Assembly (NCBI RefSeq): GCF_000372725.1 | Contig: NW_005198966.1 | Location: 1,107,338-1,171,337 of the forward strand | Direction of reading: 5' to 3' | Source of the DNA: Emiliania huxleyi CCMP1516 | Lineage: Eukaryota; Haptophyta; Isochrysidales; Noelaerhabdaceae | Length of the DNA: 64,000 nucleotides | Shown: positions 52,771 through 61,975 of the stretch, in pieces | Layout: each line of letters begins with the position of its first letter | Numbering within the stretch: the first letter of the stretch is position 1 | Position numbers and translations under genes: made by a program | The notes under the pieces: generated by a model | The model's database searches: none | What the model saw: the letters and a program-made list of their open reading frames with translations, nothing else | What the model was told of the DNA's origin: nothing

Positions 52771-54015
52771 ATGCCTTCGGAGCGGCGCCAGGTCTGGCTC
52801 ACCTTGCTCTCCATTGCTCTCGCAGCCGGCCTTGAGGACGGGTCCGCCCCCTTCTATGCCGCTCTCACAGCCGCTGTGGACGTCGCCAACAGCACCGGCG
52901 TCCTGGTCAAGCTCAAAGCGGCCGCGGAGACAGTTGGCGCCCGCTGCTTGGATGGCACGCCCGGAGCCTACTACATTCGCAAGGGCGCGGGCACAGGCGC
53001 CAACAAGTGGTACATCCACCACCAGGGAGGCGGTTGGTGCGAGTCGCTCGACGACTGTCTGCGCCGTTCCAAGGGAGGCCTCGGCTCATCCACCGGGTAC
53101 GCGTCAACCACCTCGGGAATGGGAGGCGGCTACTTCAGCCCTCTGCCGAGCGTGAATCCGATGATGTACAACTGGAACTCGGTCTACCTCCAGTACTGCG
53201 ACGGTGGTTCCTTCTCCGGCAACAACGACACCGTCACCGTCCACAAAAACACCAGCCTCTACTTCAGGGGCAAGCGCATCCGTGAGGCGTCTTACGCCTC
53301 GCTGCTCGCCAGCGGGCTGACCAATGCCACCGATGTCGTCATTTCTGGGTGCTCAGCCGGCGGCCTAGCCACCTTCCTGCACACCGACCAGTGGTGCGAC
53401 GCCCTCGCCGCCGACGCGCCGTCGGCAAAGTGCGTGGGCCTGCCCGACTCTGGCTTCTTCCTAGACTATCAAAGCACCCAGGCGCCGGGGCGCGCGGAGG
53501 CCTCGTCGCGCCGCCGGCTCACCACTTTGCCGGGTGATTACCACGCCGGGCTCAAGTGGTGCTTCGAGGCGTTCAACGCCACAGCCGGGGTCAACCAGGA
53601 CTGCATCGCCGCCCACGGCACCGGCGGTTTCGCGACCGACTCGCCGCCCTACCTCTGCATGTTTGCCGAGCACACGGCGGTCTTCACGCACACACCTATC
53701 TTTGCGCTGCAGTCCGAGTACGACTCATGGCAGTCGGGACACGTGCTGCACCCCGGGGACAGCGTGCAACTGCTGGGCGACAACCTGACAAAGCGCATCG
53801 GCGGGAACCTGGTTGGTCCGCACCCGAGCAGCGGGGCATTCCTCGACTCGTGCCACCACCACTGCGGGTCGTGGAACGACATCCGTATCGACGGCCAGCT
53901 GGTCAGCGAGGCGTTTGCGCAGTGGTACGACGCGGTCGGCACGAAGGGCAAGAAGCCAAAAAGGATCTGGAAACAGGGCCAGGCCTACCCGTGTGACCGA
54001 TGCTGCAAGCCCTAA
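52771..54015 (+). CDS. Pectin-acetylesterase / NOTUM family serine hydrolase
   Basis: A single exon of 414 aa. The N-terminus (QVWLTLLSIALAAGL) is a signal peptide. The core follows the PAE/NOTUM alpha/beta hydrolase: LDGTPGAYYIRKGAG, WYIHHQGGGWCESLDDC (oxyanion region), NPMMYNWNSVYLQYCDGGSF, then the nucleophile elbow VISGCSAGGLATFLHTD (Ser of GCSAGG). The catalytic Asp is in FALQSEYDSWQ and the His in DSCHHHCGSW. All three catalytic residues and many paired cysteines are present, so it looks active. The family removes acetyl groups from pectin in plants and palmitoleate from Wnt in animals. Here the substrate is probably an acetylated extracellular polysaccharide (inferred). The C-terminal CDRCCKP adds more cysteines. 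Confidence 0.9.
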   Translation: MPSERRQVWLTLLSIALAAGLEDGSAPFYAALTAAVDVANSTGVLVKLKAAAETVGARCLDGTPGAYYIRKGAGTGANKWYIHHQGGGWCESLDDCLRRSKGGLGSSTGYASTTSGMGGGYFSPLPSVNPMMYNWNSVYLQYCDGGSFSGNNDTVTVHKNTSLYFRGKRIREASYASLLASGLTNATDVVISGCSAGGLATFLHTDQWCDALAADAPSAKCVGLPDSGFFLDYQSTQAPGRAEASSRRRLTTLPGDYHAGLKWCFEAFNATAGVNQDCIAAHGTGGFATDSPPYLCMFAEHTAVFTHTPIFALQSEYDSWQSGHVLHPGDSVQLLGDNLTKRIGGNLVGPHPSSGAFLDSCHHHCGSWNDIRIDGQLVSEAFAQWYDAVGTKGKKPKRIWKQGQAYPCDRCCKP

Positions 54016-54475
54016 ACTGCCAACCTCATGAAGGCACTCTCTGGGTCGAATGCTTGTGGGAGTCGGGACGCGGCGTCGTCCTCTCACTTCGTTCGATGTG
54101 TTTGGTTTAGGTTTGAACGAGACCGTGATCCGTGTGTGTGCTGCGCGGAGGTATCGCTGATTTTATCTATATAATTTAAATCCCCGCAAATCGGGCGCAT
54201 TTGTTCTGGGCCTGTCCGCCCCCGCGACGGCGTCATCGCGCATACTGTATGGTAAACGCACGGAACAACGCGCGCGCACGAGCACGAGAAGTGTCGCCCG
54301 ACGGAGAGCGGGACACAAAACGACACACACAAACACTGCTTCGATCACCTGCACGTAGAAATGCAAACCCGCAGGTGAGAGTCAAACTCCCGTCTTACAC
54401 CTCATGGTGCCAGCTGGTCCGCGCCCGCCGGAAGGAGGCCTACGTGCAGAGAGAGTCATTCCTCAACGCCGAGGC
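54016..54475. other. Intergenic between convergent genes
   Basis: 460 bp of mostly non-coding sequence with a short AT-rich core (54155-54185, tttatctatataatttaaat). No gene is seen. Confidence 0.45.
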
Positions 54476-55126
54476 TTAGGGAGGGGTGGGGCGAGGCTGC
54501 GCTTGGCCACCGTTCACAATCTCAGAGTAGAACCTCCGATCGCCGCCAACGCAATAGTCCCAGTGACGTCCCTCCGTAAAGTGCAAGCCGTCGCTGAACA
54601 CGTATCCCTCGTCCCGGACGGCCCTTCCTCGCTCCCACGTTGCGTTGTACTTGCCGCCATTCGAGAAGGTCAGTGTTCCCCTTTGGGATCGGGCACAAGG
54701 CACAACGGAGCGTGAGTCGTCTACTGCGCCAGTTCGTGCGCTGATGCCTACTGCCTTGGCACAAGGGATGGAGAGAAAGGCTTCGTGAAAGGTCATTAGC
54801 GGTTCCGTATTCGCGTACCTGCCGTGGAACATGCCGTCGACAAAGGAGCCAGTATAGACGGTGCCTACGCCATCGAGCTCTGCAGTCAAAAATCTAGCCG
54901 GAGCTCGAAGCGCGGAAGCAGCCACGCCGTTTGGAAAGGAATAGCTGCCCTCGCCGTCGCGTTGCCACGGCCTGCCGCCCAAACCTCTTCCTCCATCAGG
55001 AGGCGGTGACGCCTCGACTGAGCCGCCGGCGGGCGGGACCTCGCCGGCGGAGCCGCTGGGTAGCGAGCCGTCCGCCGCTTCGAGGGCCGCGGGCACTGCA
55101 GCCTCCGCGCTTGCTTCTTCGCTCAT
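54476..55126 (-). CDS. MORN5: MORN5 homologue (ciliary/flagellar MORN-repeat protein)
   Basis: Exons 55126-54819 and 54680-54476 (170 aa), joined by a 138-nt canonical GT-AG intron that splits an Arg codon: VDGMFHG-R-GTLTFSNG. The N-terminal 50 residues are acidic and unstructured. MORN motifs follow (DGEGSYSFPNG, GTVYTGSFVDGMFHG, RGTLTFSNGGKYNATWERG). The C-terminal block, GYVFSDGLHF...WDYCVGGDRRFYSEIVNG, matches the diagnostic MORN5 ending (tyTFSDGLHY...WhYCd.yDRRFYtEi). Human MORN5 is about 160 aa. The protein is linked to motile cilia and sperm flagella, so this suggests a flagellated stage (inferred). Confidence 0.85.
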   Translation of the reverse strand: MSEEASAEAAVPAALEAADGSLPSGSAGEVPPAGGSVEASPPPDGGRGLGGRPWQRDGEGSYSFPNGVAASALRAPARFLTAELDGVGTVYTGSFVDGMFHGRYANTEPLMTFHEAFLSIPCAKAVGISARTGAVDDSRSVVPCARSQRGTLTFSNGGKYNATWERGRAVRDEGYVFSDGLHFTEGRHWDYCVGGDRRFYSEIVNGGQAQPRPTPP

Positions 55127-55299
55127 GTGTGTCGTATTATCGGCGTAACGACGAGGGAGCGTAATTTCTTTTCCTTCCGCAAAAAAAAACAAAGTTTCTC
55201 CCGACAGGCCAGTCCGGCGCCCGGTGTGTTCTTTTTTTGCACCGGGCGCGTCCCACGATGTATTCTTTTTTTGCACAACACTGGGCGGCACTGTGCTTG

Positions 55300-55345
55300 G
55301 TAGAAATAAAGAAAACAGACGCGAGGGGAGGGATGGGAGGACGGC
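55300..55345 (-). repeat. 5'-truncated retroposon-like repeat
   Basis: On the minus strand: gccgtcctcccatccctccc, then tctgttttctttatttc tail. Third in a row downstream of the LINE-like element. Confidence 0.6.
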
Positions 55346-55393
55346 GAGAGTGCGAGGGGTGGAAAATTATTTCCCCTGTGTTAGTGCCAGTGC

Positions 55394-55540
55394 GCAAAAG
55401 AAAGAAAGAAAACAGACAACCCAAACGAGGGATGGGGGAGGAGGACCACAGCCCACAGCGCACAGGGTCCCCACCCACCTGCACAAGCAGGATTTTCAGT
55501 GACAGTGTATGTATTTTGGAAGGACGTTCAGGGGAAAAGA
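55394..55540 (-). repeat. Retroposon-like repeat with (TTTC)n tail
   Basis: The minus strand carries cgtccttccaaaatacatac, the aaaatcctgcttgtgcaggt core and gtttgggttgtctgttttct with a TTCTTTCTTTT tail. Same family as 30055-30170 and 32596-32745, with a short internal insertion. Confidence 0.8.
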
Positions 55541-55640
55541 ATGAAAGAAAACGCTCAGGCCAAGGGAGGGATGGGAGGACGGCACGCTGCCACCACACAG
55601 GGATTTTAAGGAGAGGGGTGTCTGAGGAGAACGGACGGAA
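55541..55640 (-). repeat. Retroposon-like repeat (second subtype) abutting the LINE-like element
   Basis: The minus strand reads cctctccttaaaatccctgt, gtggtggcagcgtgccgtcc, and a TTTTCTTTCATTC tail. It begins within about 15 bp of the end of the reverse-transcriptase element's last frame, so it may be part of that element's 3' untranslated region. Confidence 0.75.
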
Positions 55641-55653
55641 ACGGCCCCCCCTC

Positions 55654-56660
55654 TCATGGCTGACCCTGGGCATGGCCTCTCTGGGGGTGAGCTGGGTCGG
55701 CCTGCATTAGCTCCCGCTCCCATGTGTGGGGCATCTTATCGTGCCACACCCAGCTGTCGCTCTGCTCGCCTTCCCATTCGCAGAGGTACTCCCATCCGTG
55801 TTCGTCCTCCTCCGTGCCTCCCCCGTAGCAGGTCGGCGCCTTCCTTGCCGCCTTCACCTTGCGCACCCTATCGGGCGCCCTCCGTTCCGTCTTCTGTCCG
55901 TGTGCGCGCTCTTCTATGGCCGCCCACTTCCAGTATTGTCGCAGCTGCGCCCACTCTGGTCGCTCCAGCTGCTCCGCCAGCCTCTTGTATTCGCTATGTT
56001 CCGTCGTGTTGTCTTTGAGGCCATAGACTCGCTTCATTTGCGGCCACGTCAACACTTCCCCGGTGCCCCATTCTGACACGTCCGACCATGTCGCTATCCC
56101 GTGCTTGGCTAGGTTACGTGCAAAGTCACACGCGAGGCCTTGGTTATTCCAGCCATGACTCCTTGTCTCAAAGAGGAGCGGGCCCAGTACTCTCTTTCGG
56201 CTCTCGGTCGTTCTCCACGCCTCGGGTCTGAGCGGCCCCTTCTTGCTCTCTTCCCACCCTGCTGTCGTGACCGTATCCACCCCACACCTCCATTTTGCCT
56301 TTAGATATGCTTCGATCATTAGTTCGTCCGAGAGCTCCCTTTCCCAGTCCCAGCTCGGCTTCCATTCCAGCGGGTTGTCACTTCGGCATCCCAGCCTCCT
56401 CAACGTGTGCGCTAGGCTGCTCTCCACGGCCACCCTCGCTGGTTCCCCTTCCACCGCGCTGAGGGCCCGGTCCACTTGATCGATCAGCGCCGCCGCTGCG
56501 TACGTGTACGCGTGTTCCATTCCCATCCCTCCTCTCTCCTTCACATCGTATATTTGTAGTCGCGGGATTCCTACCGAGTACCCTTTTGCGTTTAGGGCGC
56601 TCGCCCTCACTTGTTCGATGCTCTGGCAGTCTTCCCATGTGATGACCCCGTGGACCGGCC
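55654..56660 (-). CDS. C-terminal part of the LINE-like polyprotein, with chromodomain-like segment
   Basis: The frame stays open upstream to 57018, but only the part below about 56660 reads as protein (VHGVITWEDCQSIEQVRASA, KERGGMGMEHAYTYAAAALI, WRCGVDTVTTAGWEESKKGP). It continues the preceding RT frame. Near the C-terminus, HGWEYLCEWEGEQSDSWVWH has the aromatic cage pattern of a chromodomain (eYLvkWeG....sWe). Chromodomains are best known from some LTR elements, where they steer insertion to marked chromatin; in a non-LTR element this is unusual. Roughly 330 codons, ending at 55654. Broken relative to the RT frame by one frame change. Confidence 0.6.
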
Positions 56661-58469
56661 GTAGTAGCCGATAATGCCGCTCAGTGCTAGCGCCATGTTG
56701 CGTCGGATCTGCTCTCCTGTCAAGTGCGGCAGGTTGCCTATGATCCAGATTACTCTCTTGCAGTCCGCTACGCACCGCTCCCTCATTTCCGTCTGGCCCT
56801 CGCCGTTTGCCCACCCGGTCCTTAGCTCCGTTCCGAGGTATTTGTAGCTCTCGTCTCCCTTCAGCTGTGGTATCGGCATGCCATCCGGCATCCTCATTTC
56901 GTAGCCCTCGACATCCCGCTCTTCGTTGTTCTCCCAGTACGTCGCTGACCATGCCGATTTCTTCTTCTTTTTGACCTGGAGGCTGTTGCCACAGATCTTT
57001 GTCACTAACCAGGCGCACTCTAGCGCTAGCTGCATCGTGGCTATATCGTTGCTGAGGAACAGGCCGTCGTCGGCGTACACTAGCTGCGGCACGCTCTCAC
57101 CCGCCGCTGTGAAATCAAATCCTCTACACAGCTTACTGACTGTTCGCTGCATCACGGCCAGCATGAGCTTGCTGCGTGCGGGCGAAAGGAGGCACCCTTG
57201 GCCGAGGCCTTGCTCGATGGGAAATCGGTCGCTCAGTCCATAGCCCGTCTCGTATCTACCTTGGAGGGAGGGTAGCTCCTCCCCAAGTCCTTCTCTTAGC
57301 GCCTTCATCACAGCTGTCACGTCGGGCGGTACCCCTGCCCATTGTTCCACCTTCCATTGCACTTCGTGTACTACACTCATAAAGTAGGTCCCGAGATCGA
57401 TGTATCCCCTCACGCACATCTTTCTCTCTATCATGCACTCTTCTGCGTGCAGGCGCGCGGTGAGTGTCTGCGCTGGCGCGTTCTTCCCGGCTGTGAAGCC
57501 GCATTGCGAGCCGGGGACTACTCTCGCGCACGCTCTATCGTATTCGGGTAGGAGCATACGCATGAGACCTTTTAACGACTGTGGCTGGACCCAGAGGTCG
57601 CGCCTTCGTTCGAGCTCCTTCGGGTCCTCCCCCGGCTTCATCGCTAGCATCGCAATCCAGTCATTCCATTCCCGCGGATACGCTTCTGTCTCGACAATCT
57701 CTACCAGCAGGCGCCAGTAGTCTCTTTGAATGTCCTCCGTTGCTATGCGCAGTAGGTATCCGTCGAGTAGGTCCGAGCCGACCGCCTTGCCCTTTTTGAA
57801 TCGTCTTATGGCCTTCTCGCACGCCGCCCACGTGAGTACCTCCTCCTTCAGTCGTTCCGTCCCCTCGCTCGGTGTGGGTTGTCCCCCCGTCTCGGGTTGG
57901 GTCAGCTCTAGCAGCTTTTCTACCGCCTTCATGTCAACCTCTCGCCTCTTATTAATCTCCCTCCCCCTTTCCGCTGCCGCCTTTCGGATTGCCCCTCCTC
58001 GGACAACCTTTCGCTTCTTCACCTTCTGCTTGGTTCTCGGGCATGTCACCTCTTCTTCTCCCTCGACGTACATTGCTCTAAGCTCCCCCCCCCTCGCCTT
58101 CCTTCCTGACTCGGTGTGTACGATGTCGAATACTGCGATGTGTACGTTGCCGTGCAGTTCGACGACCACTTCTTCCATCTTCTCCGTCAATTTCTGCCCT
58201 CTCTCCACCTCACAGTCGAGGAACTCGGAGGTCGCCTTCCCGATCTGTGTCTCACACTCCTCTAGTAACGCCTTCCGTCTGTCGCTGTTGGAGAGGTCCG
58301 GTGTGTCAATCCTCTGTAAGAGGCTGCTGAGGCATTCCTGTGTCCAGAATCCCTTCCCCCCCCACTTCCTTGTGTATGCCGTTTTCAACGTTCCGCTCCA
58401 TTTCCGGACCGCGTGCGTGATCCGTCTCCACTTTGCTATCTTCCATCGCAGTCTCTCCCTCTGCGACAT
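56607..58469 (-). CDS. Reverse transcriptase domain of the LINE-like element
   Basis: A 620-codon frame from the ATG at 58469. The first 200 residues are basic and helical (CPRTKQKVKKRKVVRGGAI). The RT domain shows a fingers motif (ACEKAIRRFKKGKAVGSD), GSQCGFTAGKNAPAQTLTAR, an aspartate-bearing motif A (CVRGYIDLGTYFMSVVHEVQ), motif B (IEQGLGQGCLLSPARSKLML) and the catalytic YADD box (PQLVYADDGLFLSND). Thumb-like ESYKYLGTELRTGW follows. This order is typical of LINE-type enzymes. The frame ends near 56607, while the homologous reading appears to continue in another frame from about 56650 (next entry), so this copy carries a frame change and is probably not functional. Confidence 0.8.
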   Translation of the reverse strand: MSQRERLRWKIAKWRRITHAVRKWSGTLKTAYTRKWGGKGFWTQECLSSLLQRIDTPDLSNSDRRKALLEECETQIGKATSEFLDCEVERGQKLTEKMEEVVVELHGNVHIAVFDIVHTESGRKARGGELRAMYVEGEEEVTCPRTKQKVKKRKVVRGGAIRKAAAERGREINKRREVDMKAVEKLLELTQPETGGQPTPSEGTERLKEEVLTWAACEKAIRRFKKGKAVGSDLLDGYLLRIATEDIQRDYWRLLVEIVETEAYPREWNDWIAMLAMKPGEDPKELERRRDLWVQPQSLKGLMRMLLPEYDRACARVVPGSQCGFTAGKNAPAQTLTARLHAEECMIERKMCVRGYIDLGTYFMSVVHEVQWKVEQWAGVPPDVTAVMKALREGLGEELPSLQGRYETGYGLSDRFPIEQGLGQGCLLSPARSKLMLAVMQRTVSKLCRGFDFTAAGESVPQLVYADDGLFLSNDIATMQLALECAWLVTKICGNSLQVKKKKKSAWSATYWENNEERDVEGYEMRMPDGMPIPQLKGDESYKYLGTELRTGWANGEGQTEMRERCVADCKRVIWIIGNLPHLTGEQIRRNMALALSGIIGYYGRSTGSSHGKTARASNK

Positions 58470-58679
58470 GGGGGGTCGTCCCCGTCGTTGGGTGTCCCGC
58501 TGCCCGCCCCCCCCTTGGTCCTCCCCCTCCTCGTCCGCCTCGCCGGTCTGTCCGCCCTTATCCCCTTCCTTCTGGTGTAAGGATTCTCGTATTCTTTATT
58601 CTCGTATTCTTTATTTGCGTGAAAACTGGTTTTCATCGGTCGGCGTCATCATCACAGGTGAGTACTTCCTGCCGCGCGA

Positions 58680-59540
58680 ATGTGGACAATCGGCGCCCTA
58701 TCCGCCGCAGCCGTCCGCTTGCCAGCTTGCGGCTCGAAGCCCTCGAGCTCACGAGGCTCGCCGATCGTAATGGCTACGATGCAGGCGGAGCAGGTTGCGG
58801 TTGGCGACGATTTTCCAAACGTGCCGATCACGCTTGTGACGGACGGCTGCGCTGCCGAGGACAATTGCCCACTCCTCGACTCGTCCACCGACCTCTTCAG
58901 CAGCGGGCGCAACGTGCTGGTCGGCATGCCCGGCGCCTTCACTCCGACCTGTACCGACGAGCACCTTCCCGGCTACATCCGCGGCGCCGGCAAGTTCCGC
59001 TCTCTCGGCGTCTCGACCGTGGCGGTCGTGACGACCAACGACCGCTTCCTGCTGACGGCGTGGAAGCGTGCGATGAGCGCGTGCCTCCGTGCAGAGGGCA
59101 AGGCGTCCCTGGACGGCATGGTCTCGATGCTGGCGGACAAGGACGCGGACCTGATTAAGGCGCTCGGCGTGGCATACAACAGCAAGCTGGACACCAAGGC
59201 GAACAAGTTCTTCCAACTCAACGCGGGGATCCGCTCCAAGCGCTTCGCGCTCGTCGTCGAGGAGGGGCGAGTCGCGCACGTCGCCGTGGACGAGGGCGAG
59301 ACGGACCTGGACGCAACTTCCGCAGAGTCTATCCTGGCCTGGCTGGAGGAGCGCGGCCGCGCCTCGCGGCCGAGCAAGACGCGGAGCGCGCTGCAGCCGA
59401 CGCTGGAGGCGGAGGGGCCGGGCAAGGCCGCCTGGGGCGCCGCGCTCGTCGCCAGCCTCGTCGGCCTCGTCGCCAGCCAGGAGGGGGTGGTGGCGGGGGG
59501 CGGCGTGAGCTTCAGGGAGCTGGTCGAAGGCCTCTTTTGA
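58680..59540 (+). CDS. Peroxiredoxin, type 5 (PrxII/AhpE-like), with leader and C-terminal extension
   Basis: A single exon of 286 aa from the ATG at 58680; a shorter start at 58770 (MATMQAEQV) would drop the leader. Residues 1-30 (MWTIGALSAAAVRLPACGSK) could be a plastid or mitochondrial leader. The Prx5 core has VLVGMPGAFTPTCTDEHLPG with the peroxidatic Cys in PTCT, then VAVVTTNDRFLLTAWKRAM, MLADKDADLIKALGVAY and RSKRFALVVEEGRVAHVAVD. No clear resolving Cys beyond the one in MSACLRAEG. After the usual end (EESILAWL-like, here AESILAWLEERG) there is a 50-residue extension with a hydrophobic stretch (AAWGAALVASLVGLVASQEG), which may anchor the protein. It reduces H2O2 and organic peroxides, probably with thioredoxin or glutaredoxin. 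Confidence 0.9.
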   Translation: MWTIGALSAAAVRLPACGSKPSSSRGSPIVMATMQAEQVAVGDDFPNVPITLVTDGCAAEDNCPLLDSSTDLFSSGRNVLVGMPGAFTPTCTDEHLPGYIRGAGKFRSLGVSTVAVVTTNDRFLLTAWKRAMSACLRAEGKASLDGMVSMLADKDADLIKALGVAYNSKLDTKANKFFQLNAGIRSKRFALVVEEGRVAHVAVDEGETDLDATSAESILAWLEERGRASRPSKTRSALQPTLEAEGPGKAAWGAALVASLVGLVASQEGVVAGGGVSFRELVEGLF

Positions 59541-60180
59541 GAGCCCCGCGTACCCCGGCGCCGCGCGCTCCTGCCGTCCACACGTGAGCGCGCGCCTCTC
59601 AAGCCCTAGTCTCTAAGCCCTGTCGCACAGACCCGCGAGCGTCGTGCGATCTGGCTCCGCATGTGAGAATGCTCTCTCGGCGGGCCACGGCGGGCCGCAC
59701 TGTCTGCCGTGGACCGCACAACGGGGAGAGATCGGATTTCTCCCTGGCCCCGCGCTCACCGAGCCGCTCTGGTCTCCGCGCGCGAGTGCGCGCGCACGCA
59801 TGTGCGCTACGTGTGAATTATTTAAAGGGACGTCTGAACCCTTATAAGTCTCCTGACTGTGGGCTGTGCGTGTCCGTGTGGCGGCAATTTTTAACAAATA
59901 AAACGGTCAAACTCTTAGACGAGATGTGCCCCCGCCTCTGGACGGACTACGTTCCGTTCCGTCTTCCGACCACCTCTTTTTATTGTGATTTGTGTGCCTC
60001 GTGCCTGCAAAAAATCTCTCGTTCTCTCGCACGAACGTGGCGGCCCCGCACCGGTCCGCGGCGCGCGGTTTCCCCGAACCACTTCGGAATAGACACCACC
60101 GGCACCGCAGCGTGGCCTGTACGGATGACCAACGCCCCAGAGACCGCCATTGTGGCTGTGGGCTGACCGGCTCTTATCTC
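59541..60180. other. Intergenic between convergent genes
   Basis: 640 bp with no supported gene on either strand. Contains AATAAAACGG near 59896, a possible processing signal. Confidence 0.45.
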
Positions 60181-61797
60181 CTAGCGTGCCAGGCGCGGGG
60201 GCAGCGCCGACGGCGCCAGCGGCACACCGCGCGGGAGCAGAAGCTGCGGGAGGAGCGGCGAGAGCGCGGGCGGGAGAGGCCGGGCCAACGCCCCGACGGC
60301 GGCCGCGAGGCCGAGTGTGAGGCCCGCGGCGAGAGCGGTGGCGGCGGAGAGGCGGAGGAGGCGGAGGGCGGGCAGCAGGCCGGCTCCGCGCGGCGGCGTC
60401 TCCCAGAGGCGGGTGAGCCAGAGCAGCGCGAGGGAGGAGCGGAGGGAGGCCTGTGCGAGCAGGGCCGCCAGGCGCGGAGGCAGCCTGCCGCCCCCGCCCT
60501 CGGGCAGGTTCGGGCAGGCGGAGCACTCGACTCGCTTCGGGTCGAGCAGCTGGTTGGTCCGCACCACGGCCTCCGCCGCGAGGGCCGCCCTCCGGAGGGC
60601 GAACCGTCTCACCCCCGACGGAGCCTGCCCGCCGGCCGACTCGTCCGACTCGGGAGGGAGAACGGGGCGACCCTGCTCGGGCCCTGCCAGGGATGTCGCC
60701 GCAGCCGCTGGCGCCGCCGCCGCTGTCGTCGCTGTCGTCGCTGCCGCCGACGTCGTGGCCGCCGTGTACCCCTCTTGAAGCGTGGCCCCCGCAGCCCCCG
60801 TCGACAGAGCCGCCGTCGCCCCTTTCCAGAGCCACTTGCTCTCGCTCCGCGCCGACCCTCGGCCCACAGTGACAGGCAGCGCTGCCTCCAGCTCCTCCGC
60901 AGCCCCCAGCTGCGTCGCCTCTGCCGCCGACGCCGCCAGCTCGGACGCCAGTGTCCCTGCCGGGATGGTCCGCTCCGCCCTGGTTGTCTCCGCAGCCGCG
61001 ACTGCCGCCGGCGGCGGCAGCACCGCAACCTCGGCCACCGCGGACTCCGCGGCGGCACCCGCCTCCGCAGCGGCCGCCTCCGCCGCCTGCGACAGGAGGC
61101 GGCCCACCAGCAGAGAGCCCTCTGCCTCTGCCGCCGCCTCCGCCGCCTCCGCCTCCGCCTCCCTCAGCGCGCCCCCGCCCTCTGCCAACGGCCAGAGGGC
61201 CGCAGCCCGCTTCGCCTTGCCCTGCAGCTCCTCCGCGCGCTCCGCCGCCGTCGCCGCCTGCGCCTTGGCCAGCACCGCCGCCTCTGCCAGCTTGTTCGCC
61301 GCAACCTCCAGCTCGGTCGCCTGCGCCTCCGCCACGGCCGCTTCCGACTCAGCCTGCCGCACGTTGCGCCGCCACGCGACGAGGAGCGAGATGGGCGGGA
61401 GCAGTCCGAGGAGGGAGGCGAAGCGCGGCCCGACTGCCGTGGGAGCTGAGGGTGCCTCCGCCGCAGCCTCTCGCGGCGATGCGACGTCTCGCGGCGGAGC
61501 GACGATTGGTGGCTGCGGCTCCGAGACGGGGCTCGTGGGCTGCGGAAAGACGGCTTCGCCTTGTGTCGCCTCGCCTGGGGCCTCGGAGGGCGACGCCAGT
61601 CCTCTGAGGCGGGCGAGGAGTGCCTGGCGGCGCAGCGCCTCCTGTGCCGCCACTCCGGGTGATGAGCCTCTGCCTCGCCCGCCGTTTGCGATGCGGTCCT
61701 GGAGCCGGAGCGCGTTCCACGAAGGTGCCGGGGCCTTTTCGAGCGGCGTGAGTGCGCAGAGCTGGACAATCGCGAGCATGGCCACACAAATTGCCAT
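60181..61797 (-). CDS. Ala-rich coiled-coil membrane protein, unknown
   Basis: A 538-codon frame from an ATG at 61797. The N-terminus (MAICVAMLAIVQLCALTPLE) is a signal peptide or plastid leader. A hydrophobic segment at about residues 127-142 (FASLLGLLPPISLLVAWRR) precedes a 120-residue Ala/Glu helix (VAEAQATELEVAANKLAEAA) likely to form a coiled coil. Near residue 440 is a CPNLP motif with two Cys (VECSACPNLP). The C-terminal 100 residues contain several further hydrophobic stretches (ALLAQASLRSSLALLWLTRL, AATALAAGLTLGLAAAVGAL). No family is recognised. Extreme Ala content makes a partly non-coding frame possible, but leader, membrane and coiled-coil regions are in sensible order for a plastid membrane protein. 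Confidence 0.5.
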   Translation of the reverse strand: MAICVAMLAIVQLCALTPLEKAPAPSWNALRLQDRIANGGRGRGSSPGVAAQEALRRQALLARLRGLASPSEAPGEATQGEAVFPQPTSPVSEPQPPIVAPPRDVASPREAAAEAPSAPTAVGPRFASLLGLLPPISLLVAWRRNVRQAESEAAVAEAQATELEVAANKLAEAAVLAKAQAATAAERAEELQGKAKRAAALWPLAEGGGALREAEAEAAEAAAEAEGSLLVGRLLSQAAEAAAAEAGAAAESAVAEVAVLPPPAAVAAAETTRAERTIPAGTLASELAASAAEATQLGAAEELEAALPVTVGRGSARSESKWLWKGATAALSTGAAGATLQEGYTAATTSAAATTATTAAAAPAAAATSLAGPEQGRPVLPPESDESAGGQAPSGVRRFALRRAALAAEAVVRTNQLLDPKRVECSACPNLPEGGGGRLPPRLAALLAQASLRSSLALLWLTRLWETPPRGAGLLPALRLLRLSAATALAAGLTLGLAAAVGALARPLPPALSPLLPQLLLPRGVPLAPSALPPRLAR

Positions 61798-61909
61798 TCA
61801 TCGGCCGGCAAAAAAAAACCCGGGGGCGCTCTTGCCCGTAACCCGATCCCGATCATCCGGCCCGCTGGGTGCGCTTCTCAGCTCCCCGGCCCTGGATGTG
61901 AGGCTGCCA

Positions 61910-61934
61910 ACTGCACTCCAAGTGCTCCAAGTGC
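61910..61934. repeat. 25-bp repeat shared with 41183-41207 (inverted)
   Basis: An exact reverse complement of the 41183 copy. Followed by further gctccaa repeats to about 61955. Confidence 0.85.
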
Positions 61935-61975
61935 TCCAAGGCGCAAATGCTCCAAAAACAATTGCGCGGCGGGGC

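Larger units (their letters stand above)
55650..58640 (-). mobile_element. LINE-like (non-LTR) retrotransposon, partial, with chromodomain-like tail
   Basis: A 3-kb block on the minus strand with clearly lower GC and different codon use from its neighbours. It encodes a reverse transcriptase and a long C-terminal region. No long terminal repeats, integrase, protease or capsid region is seen, so I class it as non-LTR. No apurinic endonuclease domain is visible, so the copy may be 5'-truncated or use another nuclease. A tandem cgtattctttattct repeat lies at its 5' boundary (58584-58622). At its 3' side lie three short repeats with TTTC tails. Confidence 0.75.

Noticed and set aside
58436-58636. 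Small minus-strand frame upstream of the reverse transcriptase as a separate first protein of the LINE
   Set aside because: It is low complexity, partly made of the attctcgtattcttt repeat, and lacks any zinc-knuckle or RNA-binding motif.
55650-58640. Possibility that the reverse-transcriptase element is an LTR element, because of the chromodomain-like tail
   Set aside because: No terminal repeats, integrase, protease or capsid region can be seen and the RT motifs are LINE-like.
59915-60835. Minus-strand frame overlapping the 3' end of the Ala-rich membrane protein gene
   Set aside because: Gly/Arg/Pro-rich and out of frame with the better-supported gene; no motif.
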